64,000 bases of DNA, from assembly GCF_021869535.1 (NCBI RefSeq), contig NW_026262593.1:71698322-71762321 (forward strand), given 5' to 3'. The notes below the pieces were generated by a model. That model was not told the origin of the DNA and did not search any database. It saw only the letters and a list, made by a program, of their open reading frames with translations. Below, in pieces: positions 36,270-47,612 of the stretch. Both the position numbers and the translations under genes were made by a program. Numbering within the stretch: position 1 is the stretch's first letter; every line of letters starts with the position of its first letter. The stretch comes from Mytilus californianus. Its lineage: Eukaryota > Mollusca > Bivalvia > Mytilida > Mytilidae.

Positions 36270-38282
36270 ATGGCAATACCTGGAGATACAATAGACTGGC
36301 AGGATGGAAAATCACTATCAAAATGCATGATATATATTTTAGAGAAGGAAATTATGTGTGACGTAATGTTCCGTGTTGGAACAGATCAAAGTATTATCAA
36401 AGCGCACAAGTACATGTTGGCAAGTCGGAGTCCAGTTTTTTTATACTATGTTTGAAGGTTCTTGTCCTGACAAAGGAGACATCATTGTACCAGATATTAA
36501 TCCAGATATATTTAAAGCTTTATTAGAGTAAGATATTAACGAGACTCTGCCTTTATGCACATTTTTTTCTTCTTACAAACACAAATGGAATACGTTTATT
36601 ATTTTACTTTAATATGTTCTCTTCCATTTGTTTTTGTGGTTAACAGTACTAGTACTCGTAAATTTCATAACTGATACGGCCTCCGAATTTGTTTGATTCA
36701 TTGGTGAGTCTTGTATGGACAAAATGTTGGTCTACATTATTAATCTAATTGCTTGCTTTGATGAGTATCCACATTACATTTAATTTTAATCCTGGTATCT
36801 ATGATGAGTTTGTTAAAATTAATACTATTTTAAAGCTAAGGAGAAGTGGTACGATTGCCAAGGAGACAACTATCCATTGGATGTAAGCAATTATAGGCAA
36901 CCGTTCGGCCTTCAACAATGAAAAAGAAACCCATACCGTATAGTCAGCTATAAAAGGCCCCGACTTGAAAAATATGAAACAATTCAATTGTGAAAACTAA
37001 CCGCCTAATTTATAACAGGTATAACAGACACGAACCAACAACAACCACCGAACTACAGGCTCCTGACTTTGGACAGGCACATACAGAATGTGGCTGGGTT
37101 AAACATGTTTGTGAGCGCTCAACCATCCCCTTAGCTTGGGACAGTGGTGTTACTATTGTTTACTTTATTCTAAAAAATATTATAACTTTTTTTTATTGTT
37201 ATTTAAATATGATTTATATATTTTTTTTATCTTTTACTACCAGATGTATTTACTCAGATAAACTGGAAGTTGCTCTTGAAAATATTTCCGAAGCCCTTTA
37301 CGTTGCCGAAAAATATATGGTTTCTACGATGAAAAAGGAATGTACAAGCCTGCTATCATCCTCTGCTGAAACATCAAATGCTCCAGTGGTATTTAACATT
37401 GCGTCTCATTTTCATCTCGAGTCTCTAAAAGCCAAGAGCCTCATGCATATTCAGAACAATGCAGTGGAATGTCTGACAGCCCCAAATGCTATGAAAATTT
37501 CGAAAGAAAATATTGAAGCGATTCTGAAATTGGATTCCATGTCTTGTTCCGAAACGAATACGTGCCGATTTCTTATAATGTGGTTAAGTCATCAATGTGA
37601 GGTACAGGGGAAAACAGCGTCTGGTGAAAACATGCGAGAAGTAATTGGCTCACTGCTGTATTTGGTCCGGTTTCCTTTTGTTAACAAAGTATATTTTGCA
37701 AAAGAGATAGCTCATTCTGGATTGCTGACTTGGGAAGAAGTAGTGAGTGTGTTTTCTTCCCACTATGGTCGGAAGAATGAATTTTTCACAGGGTCGGTCA
37801 GACATTCAAGAGTATTCAACCAGCATTACACTGTTCTCCGACATAGAAATATTCTAAGAGATTGGACTCCATACACGGATGTTATAAATTATGATGCTTT
37901 GAAGATTAAGGTTAATAAGAATATTGAGCTGAAATCAGTGATATTATATGGTCCAAATGGCGATGTATCTAGCTCTGACGAAAACCTGACTGTAAACATT
38001 CTAAATAATAGCGGAAATGAAATATTTAGTCAAAAATATGAGAGCTGTACTGAAAGAAGGGAATTGCAGACATTAAATTTATCAGAACCTATCGAATTAG
38101 ATTCAAATAAGTATTTTACTATCATTTTAGTTGGTTTAAAGTTTCAAGCGCACTATGGGACAAAATGCAAACCAGAATACAAAATAGATGATATAATTGT
38201 AACATTTCATAATTCACCGAACTGTAATACTACTACAAAGGTAGAACAAGGCCAAATTGCAGGAATAGAATTCAATGTATAA
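36270..38282 (+). pseudogene. BTB-BACK-PHR paralog E, exon-1 frameshift
   Basis: Exon 1 is 36270-36527 and exon 2 is 37244-38282 (acceptor CTACCAG, Lys/Arg codon split by the intron). Exon 2 is fully open: BTB end, BACK (ETNTCRFLIMWLSHQC) and PHR ending GQIAGIEFNV. It differs from paralog F at only two residues (K for Q, N for D). Exon 1 has one extra base in a T run at 36436-36442 (CCAG followed by seven T), so the frame reads PVFLYYV instead of PVFYTMFEG. The exon sum is 1297 nt, one more than F. In exon 1, eight of the first 57 residues differ from F, far more than in exon 2. The in-frame extension upstream of 37244 is intronic repeat. A homopolymer sequencing error is possible; if so the gene would be intact. 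Confidence 0.85.
36830..37145 (-). repeat. Dispersed mussel repeat in the paralog E intron
   Basis: Reverse complement of the 52790-53245 repeat, containing 'cggccttcaacaatga', 'tcagctataaaaggcc' and 'ggttaaacatgttt'. The same insertion is in the F intron (about 43545-43860), so it predates that duplication. Its translation produced a false N-terminal extension of exon 2. Confidence 0.8.
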
Positions 38283-38489
38283 CATTTATATTCAAAATTA
38301 TATTCTCAATATACAAGTATGTGTTGACGGTTAAACCTTCATTATTTTACTTTACTTCGTGGAACGATGCCGGTTTCATGACAAGAACCTAATGTACTCA
38401 GGATAAAATAGTTTAATGAATCATTATATTTTCAACTTGCATTTGCAATGTTGATATGAATTCGTATTGTTTTTAGATTTTTTTCAAAC

Positions 38490-38960
38490 CTATACTTTCA
38501 TACCGTTATGTGTTGACAATACACTTGCAATTCATCCAGACATGTATTCATATAACGTTATGAGTTGACATACATTTGCAATTCAGACATATATTCATAT
38601 AACGTTGTCATGGTTATGAGTAGACATGTATTCCTATAACATTATGAGTAGACATGTATTCATATAACTTTATGAGTAGACATGTATTCATATAACGTTA
38701 TGAGTAGACTTGTATTCATGTAACGTTATAAGTTGACATACATTTACAATTAAGCCATGTATTCATATAACATGTATTCATATAACATGTATTCCTATAA
38801 CGTTATGAGATGACATACATTTGCAATGGAGATATGTTTTCATATAAGGTTAATAAGGATTCTCTTCACGTAATTGGTTATATGGTCTTATATGTTTCAT
38901 ACAGAATTCTTCGTCCTAAATAATACCACAGCTTACATCGTATTCATATAACATTATGAG
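38490..38960. repeat. 28-bp minisatellite downstream of paralog E
   Basis: Units of the pattern 'atgagtagacatgtattc' plus 'atataacgtt', 28 bp in the best stretch (38632-38715), with degenerate units around. The array is essentially identical to that at 45190-45660 after paralog F. Confidence 0.8.
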
Positions 38961-39984
38961 ACAGCATAATCATTAATGTGTTGTTTGTTATACACAAGTA
39001 CTTAAAAGATTCTTAGATTTGTATATAGACATAACTAATTTTTACCATATTTAGCAAAACGTCGGTTTGTGACCTTGTTCGACGTTTTTTTTTAATTAAA
39101 TCATGACAATTCGGTTGTACGTGTGATAATTCTTATTATATGATTTGCTTATCAACAAATACTTGAATTTGATTGGTCCGTTAAAGTTTCTTTCCTAGGT
39201 TTACACTTTGATAAACTATGTTGGTGAAACTACTTACGATGCCTTGTAAAGAAAGTTAAAACCAAAAGAAATAATAAATAACGTTCCGATTTAGAATTAT
39301 AAGGACAGCTTATTTATTTATTTACCATAAGACAATAGGTAATCATGAAGCACAAAATACCAAAGGGTTGTAATGTATGTGAATAGAACAAGGAGAATTG
39401 TCATCGATCAACAATATTTATAGAAACAGGATGTGCAGTAGAGTTTATAGTATTTTATTATCAACTAGTGTGTCAATAATTTCCATGTATTATATGATTT
39501 TCTACTGTATAATCTTATAGTATGTTTCACAAGGTTATTTTACTTCCATTGTGCTATAAATAACTCCATCAGTATTAAATAACTTATCTACTTTCGGTTT
39601 CGATTTGTTGACATTAATACTGTCGAAATTTATGTTATTGTGTTTTCATTTTCACGGTGATTGTTATTGTTTTTGTCTTCGTAGACGAGAGTTAAACTCA
39701 AAGTTAATACAAATACACTTTCAATGCAAATGAATACATCTGCATAAGGTTGCAATGTTTATTAGGGCACATTTCCAATAAATGGTAACCTCGCAGTCTG
39801 GAGTTTCAAGTGTTAATTTAACAGATAATCCACGGAGACAAGTCATTTTTCCTTAATTTAAACCTGTCGTTCAGTTAATCGCACATGGGTCTGCTGATCT
39901 TGTTATATTGTATACCAAGTATTTTAAAGTTTATTGAGAGAATTGTATGAAGAGATTATAAATTAGAATACAAATAATGCCTTT

Positions 39985-40240
39985 ACCTGTTTTTCAAAGA
40001 GAGGCGAAAGATACCAAAGGAACATTCAAACTCATACGACGGAAATAAACTGACAACGCCATGGCTAAAATAGAATAAGACAAACAGACAAACAACAGTA
40101 CATAAAACACAACACAGAAAATTAAGACTGAGCAACACGAACCATCAGCAAACACTGGGGTGAACTCAGGTACTCTGCAAGGGTCAGCAGATCCTGCTCC
40201 ACATGTGACACCCGTCGTGTTGTTAGTATTCCTATATTAT
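39985..40240 (-). repeat. Solo 3' tail of Penelope-like element
   Basis: Reverse complement of 13940-14165: 'ctgacaacgccatgg', 'acaacacagaaaattaag', 'tgctccacatgtgacaccc'. No RT coding part is attached. It has no counterpart in unit 1, so it is specific to unit 2. Confidence 0.7.
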
Positions 40241-40562
40241 TCCTGATACAACAGTAGTTTACCGAATCGTTTAAAACTCGCATTATCATGGTTAGTGTTC
40301 TACGATAGGGATTAAGTGTTTTCCATCGAAAATCAAAAGTATACTTTATTTGATTTCAAAAGTTTTTTTTACCACTGACGTACGGATTCCAACATGTAAT
40401 AATAATTAAATTCATCAACTCAAACAACAGTATTTGGTATATATTCTTTCTATTTATTTTGCGTGTTTAAAAAATATTTTCTCATATTTAGTGTAATATC
40501 TTATACCATTCATGCCAAATTTGTGACAAGAAATTAAATAAAGAACAACAATTTATGACTAC

Positions 40563-40705
40563 ACAGGCAAATGTTCTTCTTTTGAAGTTCATGTGAATGT
40601 GAATTTCACGTAAAACATTTCATGCGATCGACCTTGAACTTTCACGTAAAACTAACGAGATAGAGTTTTAAGTAAAATTCACAGGAACAAAATTTGCCTA
40701 TAAAT
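40563..40705. repeat. Short relative of the CACGTG foldback
   Basis: Bounded by 'acacaggcaaatg' and 'aaaatttgcctat', with 'atttcacgtaaaac' and 'ctttcacgtaaaac' between. A degraded counterpart is at about 34985-35070 in unit 1. Confidence 0.5.
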
Positions 40706-40854
40706 AACATTATATAAATCAGCTGAAATTAATTCTTAACACAAGGTACAGAATATGACTATATGTATATGTCAATGTTTTAAATATTGGATGGCAGTTT
40801 CAATGACTTTTATTTAAAGAAACATGTTTTACTCTGACTGTGAAATGATGTGTT

Positions 40855-41546
40855 ACGGATGTTCCACACTCTTTTTGCCCGCCAACCTCTACTTATCTTT
40901 TCATTAATAACATATAGCCTAAAAAGCCATTTTTGAAAATCATATAAAATCCTTGTTAATTTTTCATTGTGTTTGAGAGAATAAAGTCACAATGGTAAAA
41001 TGCACGAAAAATCTAGAAAGAATCAATCCCGCCAAATTTTCAATTGATTATATCTCAAAAACCTGGATATGGACCTTTCATTTTTTTCTGCTTTTTAAAA
41101 TTCTTTAAGGATATTCGCTACTTTGTTTCAAAATAACAAGCTTATTAAAATACTGTCATAAATTGATACTGTATAAAGGAACTAAAAAAGCAGAAAAAAA
41201 TTAAGGGTCCGTGTCCTTGTTTTCGAGATATAAGCCATTGAAAATTTGGCGGGAAATGATTCTCTCTAGACTTTTCTTTCATTTAAGATTGGCACATTTT
41301 TCTTTCGAAAACTATGAAAAAATAACAAGGATTTTACAGGATTTTCAAATATGATTTTTTAAACTATATGTAATAAAATTATCAATAGAAAAGCAGGGAT
41401 TAGCCGATAAAACCAGAGGATTTCGAATATCTGTCAAAAATCCAAAAACAAGAGAAGCGAATATCCTTAAAGTTGTTAATATACTATAAGTTTATAACAT
41501 GCTTTTTAAAAAGTTTGTTATTTTGAAATAGAGGAGCGAACATCCT
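40855..41546. mobile_element. TTAA-type element (unit 2 copy) with a nested relative
   Basis: Outer ends TTACGGATGTTCC and GAACATCCTTAAG correspond to 35467-35868. The middle is interrupted by 41105-41470, a second member in reverse orientation. Confidence 0.6.
41105..41470. mobile_element. Nested 366-bp TTAA element, inverted relative to its host
   Basis: Ends TTAAGGATATTCGCT and AGCGAATATCCTTAA are perfect inverted repeats. Its body is the reverse complement of the surrounding element (40870-41100), sharing for example 'atatctcaaaaacctgg' and its complement 'cgagatataagcc'. TTAA at both ends suggests a TTAA target, as in piggyBac or Kolobok groups. Confidence 0.7.
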
Positions 41547-42573
41547 TAAGTACTAATTTCAACTGATTAATTTTATCAAAAGTAAAAAGGTTTTTATGTA
41601 ACATTGGCATTCCCTGTGTTTAGTTTTCCCGTTTCCCTTTATATTTGACATTACAAGGAGAATAGTTCTCCTTTTTGGCAAATTATAATGTGTAAAAGGT
41701 CTATAAGGTCAATTATGTCGAATTCAAAAGTTTTATGACATCATTTTGACATTAAGTTTGCATTGTTTTAATAATATACTGGTTTATTTTTTTCCTATTT
41801 TTCTATTTTTACTCCATTTATATATTACATATATATATATATATATCTAAATAGGCGATTAAGGGTGTAGGTAGGGGTGATTTCTCATTCAATGACAGAA
41901 GTGTTTTTTTTTCTCGTCAAGGAATGAGGAATCACTAAATACCAGTATGTCTTTGGAAATTTATTTGGAAAAATTGACGCAACTTGCCGTTATGGAAAAA
42001 GGAAAAACTACAATCAATCCTTACTTAAGGATTCTTTATTTGCTACATTAATCGTGGGAGACGTCCTTACATTGGTAGCATTTAACTAGCACATGTCTTG
42101 TTTTATGTTTCTAAATATTCTTTTTTTTATAAGTATATCACAGACGACACAAAGGTGAACAACCAGATATATAAAATTTCTAAACAATTTTATGATACCT
42201 ATCAATTAATAATGTACATTTCATTAGGAACTATCATTTGCCTTTTTCTCATTTTCCTATTACATGTACCTTCTGTTATGTGTTTTTTTTCTCTCTCTAC
42301 ATCTAAATACTTTATTGTAACACAGTCAACCATGTTCGTCAAAGTTTCATATAATTACTCGCCAAAACGTAATACTAAAAATAAATTAAGGACTGAAAGT
42401 ATATATACATAATATTTATGTTATATGAATTTAAGGCGCAATTACTACATAAGTAATCCGCCTACCAAAACCAATAACAAAAAAAAAATTGACATTAGTA
42501 CTGCCAGTTTACCAATAAAAATTCAAAATTATATCAAGCTATTCGTTATCTATGAATTTAACATACATTGAGA
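41547..42573. other. Upstream region of paralog F, no gene
   Basis: AT-rich, with an (AT)n tract near 41825-41847. A 104-codon frame at 42098-42412 lacks any recognisable motif. Parts align to 35870-36130 upstream of paralog E. Confidence 0.45.
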
Positions 42574-42873
42574 GGGATTGTGTGGATGAATTATTGTGTG
42601 TTCTTATTGTGTGGATGAATTACTGTGTGTTCTAATTGTGTGGATGAATTACTGTGTGTTCTAATGGATGTATTACTGTGTGTCCTAATTGTGTGGATGA
42701 ATTACTGTGTGTCCTAATTGTGTGGATGAATTACTGTGTGTTCTAATTGTGTGGATGAATTACTGTTTGTTCTTATTGTGTGTATATATTACTGTGTGTC
42801 CTAATTGTGTGGATGAATTACTGTGTGTTCTTATTGCGTGGATGAATTACTGTGTGTCCTAATTGTGTGGATG
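42574..42873. repeat. 29-bp minisatellite just upstream of paralog F
   Basis: About ten units of 'attgtgtggatgaattac' plus 'tgtgtgttcta' (29 bp). It ends about 110 bp before the exon 1 acceptor. The equivalent place before paralog E (about 36130-36165) has no array, so it expanded only in unit 2. Confidence 0.85.
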
Positions 42874-42985
42874 AACTACTTTTGCATTGTTTCGTGCCAG
42901 ACAACGAATGGCCAATCATTCATCTTCCTGCAATACTTGTTATTTAGATGTACACGTAATTCTTATAACTTACATTTGTTCCTAG

Positions 42986-44982
42986 ATGGCCCAACCTGGA
43001 GATCCAGTGGACTGGCAGGATGGCCAATCACTATCAGAATGCATGATATATATGTTAGAGAAGGAAATTATGTGTGACGTCACTTTCCGTGTTGGAACAG
43101 AACAAAGTATTATCAAAGCGCACAAGTACATGCTGGCAAGTCGGAGTCCAGTTTTCTATACTATGTTTGAAGGTTCTTGTCCTGAAAAGGGAGAAATCAT
43201 TGTACCAGATATTAATCCAGATATATTTAAAGCTTTATTAAAGTAAGATATTGATGAGAAATTCTGCCTTTATGCATATTTTTTTCTTCTTACAAACACA
43301 AGTGGAATACTTTTATTATTTTATTTTAATATGTTCTCTTTCATTTATTTTTGTGGTTAACAGTACTAGTACATGTAGTACTCGTAAATTTCATAACTGA
43401 TATGGCCTCCTTTGATTCATTGGTGAGTCTTGTATAGACAAAATGTTGGTCTAAATTATTACTCTGATTGCTTTGACATGTTTGATGAGTATTCACATTA
43501 CATTTAATTTTAATCCTGGTATCGATCATGTGTTTGTTAAAATGAATACAACGATTGAGACAACTATCGAATGAAGTGGATGTAAGCAGTTATAGACAAC
43601 CGTCCGGCCTTCAACAATGAGAAAAAACCCATAACGTATAGTCAGCTATTAAAGACCACGACATGAAAAATATGAAGCTATTCAATTGGGAAAACTATAA
43701 CCGCCTAATTTATAACAGGTATAACAGACAAGAACCAACAACAACCACCGAACTACTGGCTCCTTACTTGGGATTCGCACATACAGAATGTGGTTGGGTT
43801 AAACATGTTTGTGAGCGCTCAACCATCCCCTTAGCTTGGGACAGTGGTGTTACTATTGTTTACTTTATTCTAAAAAATATTATAACTTTTTTTTATTGTT
43901 ATTTAACTATGATTTATATATTTTTTTTATCTTTTACTACCAGATGTATTTACTCAGATAAACTGGAAGTTGCTCTTGAAAATATTTCCGAAGCCCTTTA
44001 CGTTGCCGAAAAATATATGGTTTCTACGATGAAAAAGGAATGTACAAGCCTGCTATCATCCTCTGCTGAAACATCAAATGCTCCAGTGGTATTTAACATT
44101 GCGTCTCATTTTCATCTCGAGTCTCTAAAAGCCAAGAGCCTCATGCATATTCAGAACAATGCAGTGGAATGTCTGACAGCCCCAAATGCTATGAAAATTT
44201 CGAAAGAAAATATTGAAGCGATTCTGAAATTGGATTCCATGTCTTGTTCCGAAACGAATACGTGCCGATTTCTTATAATGTGGTTAAGTCATCAATGTGA
44301 GGTACAGGGGAAAACAGCGTCTGGTGAAAACATGCGAGAAGTAATTGGCTCACTGCTGTATTTGGTCCGGTTTCCTTTTGTTAACAAAGTATATTTTGCA
44401 AAAGAGATAGCTCATTCTGGATTGCTGACTTGGGAAGAAGTAGTGAGTGTGTTTTCTTCCCACTATGGTCGGAAGAATGAATTTTTCACAGGGTCGGTCA
44501 GACATTCAAGAGTATTCAACCAGCATTACACTGTTCTCCGACATAGAAATATTCTAAGAGATTGGACTCCATACACGGATGTTATAAATTATGATGCTTT
44601 GCAGATTAAGGTTAATAAGAATATTGAGCTGAAATCAGTGATATTATATGGTCCAGATGGCGATGTATCTAGCTCTGACGAAAACCTGACTGTAAACATT
44701 CTAAATAATAGCGGAAATGAAATATTTAGTCAAAAATATGAGAGCTGTACTGAAAGAAGGGAATTGCAGACATTAAATTTATCAGAACCTATCGAATTAG
44801 ATTCAAATAAGTATTTTACTATCATTTTAGTTGGTTTAAAGTTTCAAGCGCACTATGGGACAAAATGCAAACCAGAATACAAAATAGATGATATAATTGT
44901 AACATTTCATAATTCACCGAACTGTAATACTACTACAAAGGTAGAACAAGGCCAAATTGCAGGAATAGAATTCAATGTATAA
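42986..44982 (+). CDS. BTB-BACK-PHR protein, BTBD6-like paralog F (intact)
   Basis: The gene joins 42986-43242 to 43944-44982, giving 1296 nt: 431 codons plus TAA. The donor is AA|GTAAGATA and the acceptor CTACCAG|A, splitting a Lys codon. Domains by rough residue: BTB 28-125 (CDVTFRVG, then KAHKYMLASRSPVFYTMFEG); BACK 133-235 (HFHLESLKAKSL, ETNTCRFLIMWLSHQC); linker VRFPFVNKVYFAKEI; PHR about 280-430 ending GQIAGIEFNV. This order is that of BTBD1/2/3/6. Known members recruit substrates to Cullin-3 ubiquitin ligases through BTB-BACK, with PHR binding partners. The role of this copy is inferred only. No signal peptide or membrane segment is seen. The start ATG directly follows an AG acceptor (TTCCTAG), so a 5' exon probably exists upstream. 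It is the only fully open copy here. Confidence 0.88.
43545..43860 (-). repeat. Dispersed mussel repeat in the paralog F intron
   Basis: Same insertion as in the paralog E intron (36830-37145), reverse complement of the 52790 family. It creates a false in-frame extension upstream of exon 2 (43663-43943). Confidence 0.8.
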
Positions 44983-45189
44983 CATTTATATTCAAAATTA
45001 TATTCTCAATATACAAGTATGTGTTGACGGTTAAACCTTCATTATTTTACTTTACTTCGTGGAACGATGCCGGTTTCATGACAAGAACCTAATGTACTCA
45101 GGATAAAATAGTTTAATGAATCATTATATTTTCAACTTGCATTTGCAATGTTGATATGAATTCGTATTGTTTTTAGATTTTTTTCAAAC

Positions 45190-45660
45190 CTATACTTTCA
45201 TACCGTTATGTGTTGACAATACACTTGCAATTCATCCAGACATGTATTCATATAACGTTATGAGTTGACATACATTTGCAATTCAGACATATATTCATAT
45301 AACGTTGTCATGGTTATGAGTAGACATGTATTCCTATAACATTATGAGTAGACATGTATTCATATAACTTTATGAGTAGACATGTATTCATATAACGTTA
45401 TGAGTAGACTTGTATTCATGTAACGTTATAAGTTGACATACATTTACAATTAAGCCATGTATTCATATAACATGTATTCATATAACATGTATTCCTATAA
45501 CGTTATGAGATGACATACATTTGCAATGGAGATATGTTTTCATATAAGGTTAATAAGGATTCTCTTCACGTAATTGGTTATATGGTCTTATATGTTTCAT
45601 ACAGAATTCTTCGTCCTAAATAATACCACAGCTTACATCGTATTCATATAACATTATGAG
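45190..45660. repeat. 28-bp minisatellite downstream of paralog F
   Basis: Copy of the array at 38490-38960, identical as far as I can see including irregular units. Confidence 0.8.
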
Positions 45661-46010
45661 ACAGCATAATCATTAATGTGTTGTTTGTTATACACAAGTA
45701 CTTAAAAGATTCTTAGATTTGTATATAGACATAACTAATTTTTACCATATTTAGCAAAACGTCGGTTTGTGACCTTGTTCGACGTTTTTTTTTAATTAAA
45801 TCATGACAATTCGGTTGTACGTGTGATAATTCTTATTATATGATTTGCTTATCAACAAATACTTGAATTTGATTGGTCCGTTAAAGTTTCTTTCCTAGGT
45901 TTACACTTTGATAAACTATGTTGGTGAAACTACTTACGATGCCTTGTAAAGAAAGTTAAAACCAAAAGAAATAATAAATAACGTTCCGATTTAGAATTAT
46001 AAGGATTAAG

Positions 46011-46270
46011 GGGGTACCAAACACTTAATGGGAGTTAACTCTTTAAAAATCAGCTGAACGTTTTAATCATATACTAATAGTAAAGTTCTCAATGATCAAA
46101 ATTAGTGTTTGTCAAACTGCTATAATCCAATGAAATTATTCCTGTAAATTGTTTGGTTCAAATTTCTTGAAATTTTTATATTTCTATCAACAGGTCCAAG
46201 TAAATATTTTTTCAAAATTTTATGAAAATTAAAAGAGCCAAATCTATCTTAGTGAAAGTGTTGGGTACCC
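46011..46270. mobile_element. Small MITE-like element
   Basis: Ends GGGGGTACCAAACACTTA and AAAGTGTTGGGTACCC are inverted repeats of about 16 bp around an AT-rich 260-bp body. It begins right at the break of homology between the tandem units. Confidence 0.5.
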
Positions 46271-46330
46271 AGGGGCGGATCCAGAACCTCGATGTCTGGG
46301 GGGGGGGGGGGGGGGGGGGCACCACGAAAC
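46271..46330. repeat. 'ggggcggatccagaa' end plus G22 homopolymer
   Basis: A 22-base G run (46298-46319) follows 'caggggcggatccagaacc', a sequence I associate with dispersed animal transposon ends. It cannot be classified further. Confidence 0.4.
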
Positions 46331-46589
46331 CAAAATTAAAAGATTTTTTTTATATATGCATATGTGCGAGTTTGGGTGGTGTTGGTGTCATGTATTGGGG
46401 ATGATGGTGGTCGTTTTGGGGATGGGGTAGGGGCTCGGGTCTTCATTTTTATATCTTTTCATTATTTTTGGGTCAATTTCTTTCTATTCTTTTATTTGCT
46501 GCCAATTGTCCTCTATTCTTTACAGTTTACAAATTACTACATAGTTACAACTTACATCCGTCATTGTACCCCGTTATATACAACTAATG

Positions 46590-47612
46590 TCACTGTCACA
46601 TATCATATTTGTCATTCTACCCCGTAAAATACAACTTACTACACCGCCACATCTTACATCTATCATTGTACCCCTTTTATATACAGAGTATCACACCGCC
46701 ACATCTAACATCCATCCTTGTACCCCTATATATACAGAGTATCACACCGCCACATCTAACATCTATCATTGTACCCCTTTATATACAGAGTATCACACCG
46801 CCACATCTAACATCTATCCTTGTACCCCTTTATATAGAGAGTATCACACAGCCACATCTAACATCCATCCTTGTACGCCTTTATAAACAGAGTATCACAC
46901 CGCCACATCTAACATCCATCCTTGTACACTTTTATATACATAGTATCACACCGCCACATCTTACATCCATCCTTTTACTACTCTATATACAGATTATCAT
47001 TCCGCCACATCTAACAAATATATCCTTGTATCCTTTATATACAGAGTGTCACACCGCCACATCTAACATATATCCTTGAACCCCTTTATATACAGAGTAT
47101 CACACCACAACATCTAACATCCATCCTTGTACCAATTTTTATACAGAGTATCATACCGCCGCATCCAATATCTATCCTTGTACCCCTTTATACACAGAGT
47201 ATCACACCGCCACATCTTACATCCATCCTTTTACCACTCTATATACAGATTATCATACCGCCACATCTAACATCTATCCTTGTATCCTTTATATACAGAG
47301 TGTCACACCGCCACATCTAACATATATCCTTGAACCCCTTTATATACAGAGTATCACACCACAACATCTAACATCCATCCTTGTACCCCTATATATACAG
47401 AGTATCACACCGCCACATCTAACATCTATCATTGTACCCCTTTATATACAGAGTATCACACCGCCACATCTTACATTCATCCTTTTACCACTCTATATAC
47501 AGATTATCATACCGCCACATCTAACATCTATCCTTGTATCCTTTATATACAGAGTGTCACACCGCCACATCTAACATATATCCTTGAACCCCTTTATATA
47601 CAGAGTATCATA
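46590..47612. repeat. 51-bp minisatellite with higher-order repeats
   Basis: About 20 units built on 'gtatcacaccgccacatcta', 'acatctatccttgtaccc' and 'ctttatatacaga', 51 bp each. Because 51 is divisible by 3, long frames with a 17-residue period run through it. A block of about 253 bp (roughly five units) repeats at a larger scale: near-identical stretches occur at about 46960-47100, 47213-47355 and 47466-47610. Confidence 0.9.

Larger units (their letters stand above)
32165..39302 (+). repeat. Tandem duplication unit 1 (carries paralog E)
   Basis: The segment is collinear with 39303-46004. Matching anchors are 32165-32540 with 39310-39700, 34095-34270 with 39720-39910, 34710-35135 with 39930-40760, 35370-35466 with 40760-40857, and paralog E with its flanks against paralog F. 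Unit 1 has extra insertions (32548-34092, about 34277-34705 and 35140-35369) that are absent from unit 2. Confidence 0.8.
39303..46004 (+). repeat. Tandem duplication unit 2 (carries paralog F)
   Basis: Collinear with 32165-39302 (anchors listed there), and abutting it directly. The last 2.2 kb (about 43804-46004) is almost identical to 37104-39302, with only a handful of substitutions seen. The rest of the unit is clearly more diverged. The match stops at 'gatttagaattataagga', after which the two flanks differ. Confidence 0.8.

Noticed and set aside
36990..37243. N-terminal extension of the paralog E frame (and 43663-43943 for F)
   Set aside because: This part is intron: it translates a reverse-oriented dispersed repeat and ends at the CTACCAG acceptor shared with the other paralogs.
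42098..42412. 104-codon plus-strand frame with a hydrophobic segment
   Set aside because: It lies in the AT-rich upstream region with no counterpart kept open in the paralogous unit and no motif.
46587..47079. Long frames with a 17-residue repeat
   Set aside because: They are produced by a 51-bp minisatellite whose period is divisible by three; three frames are open at once in places.
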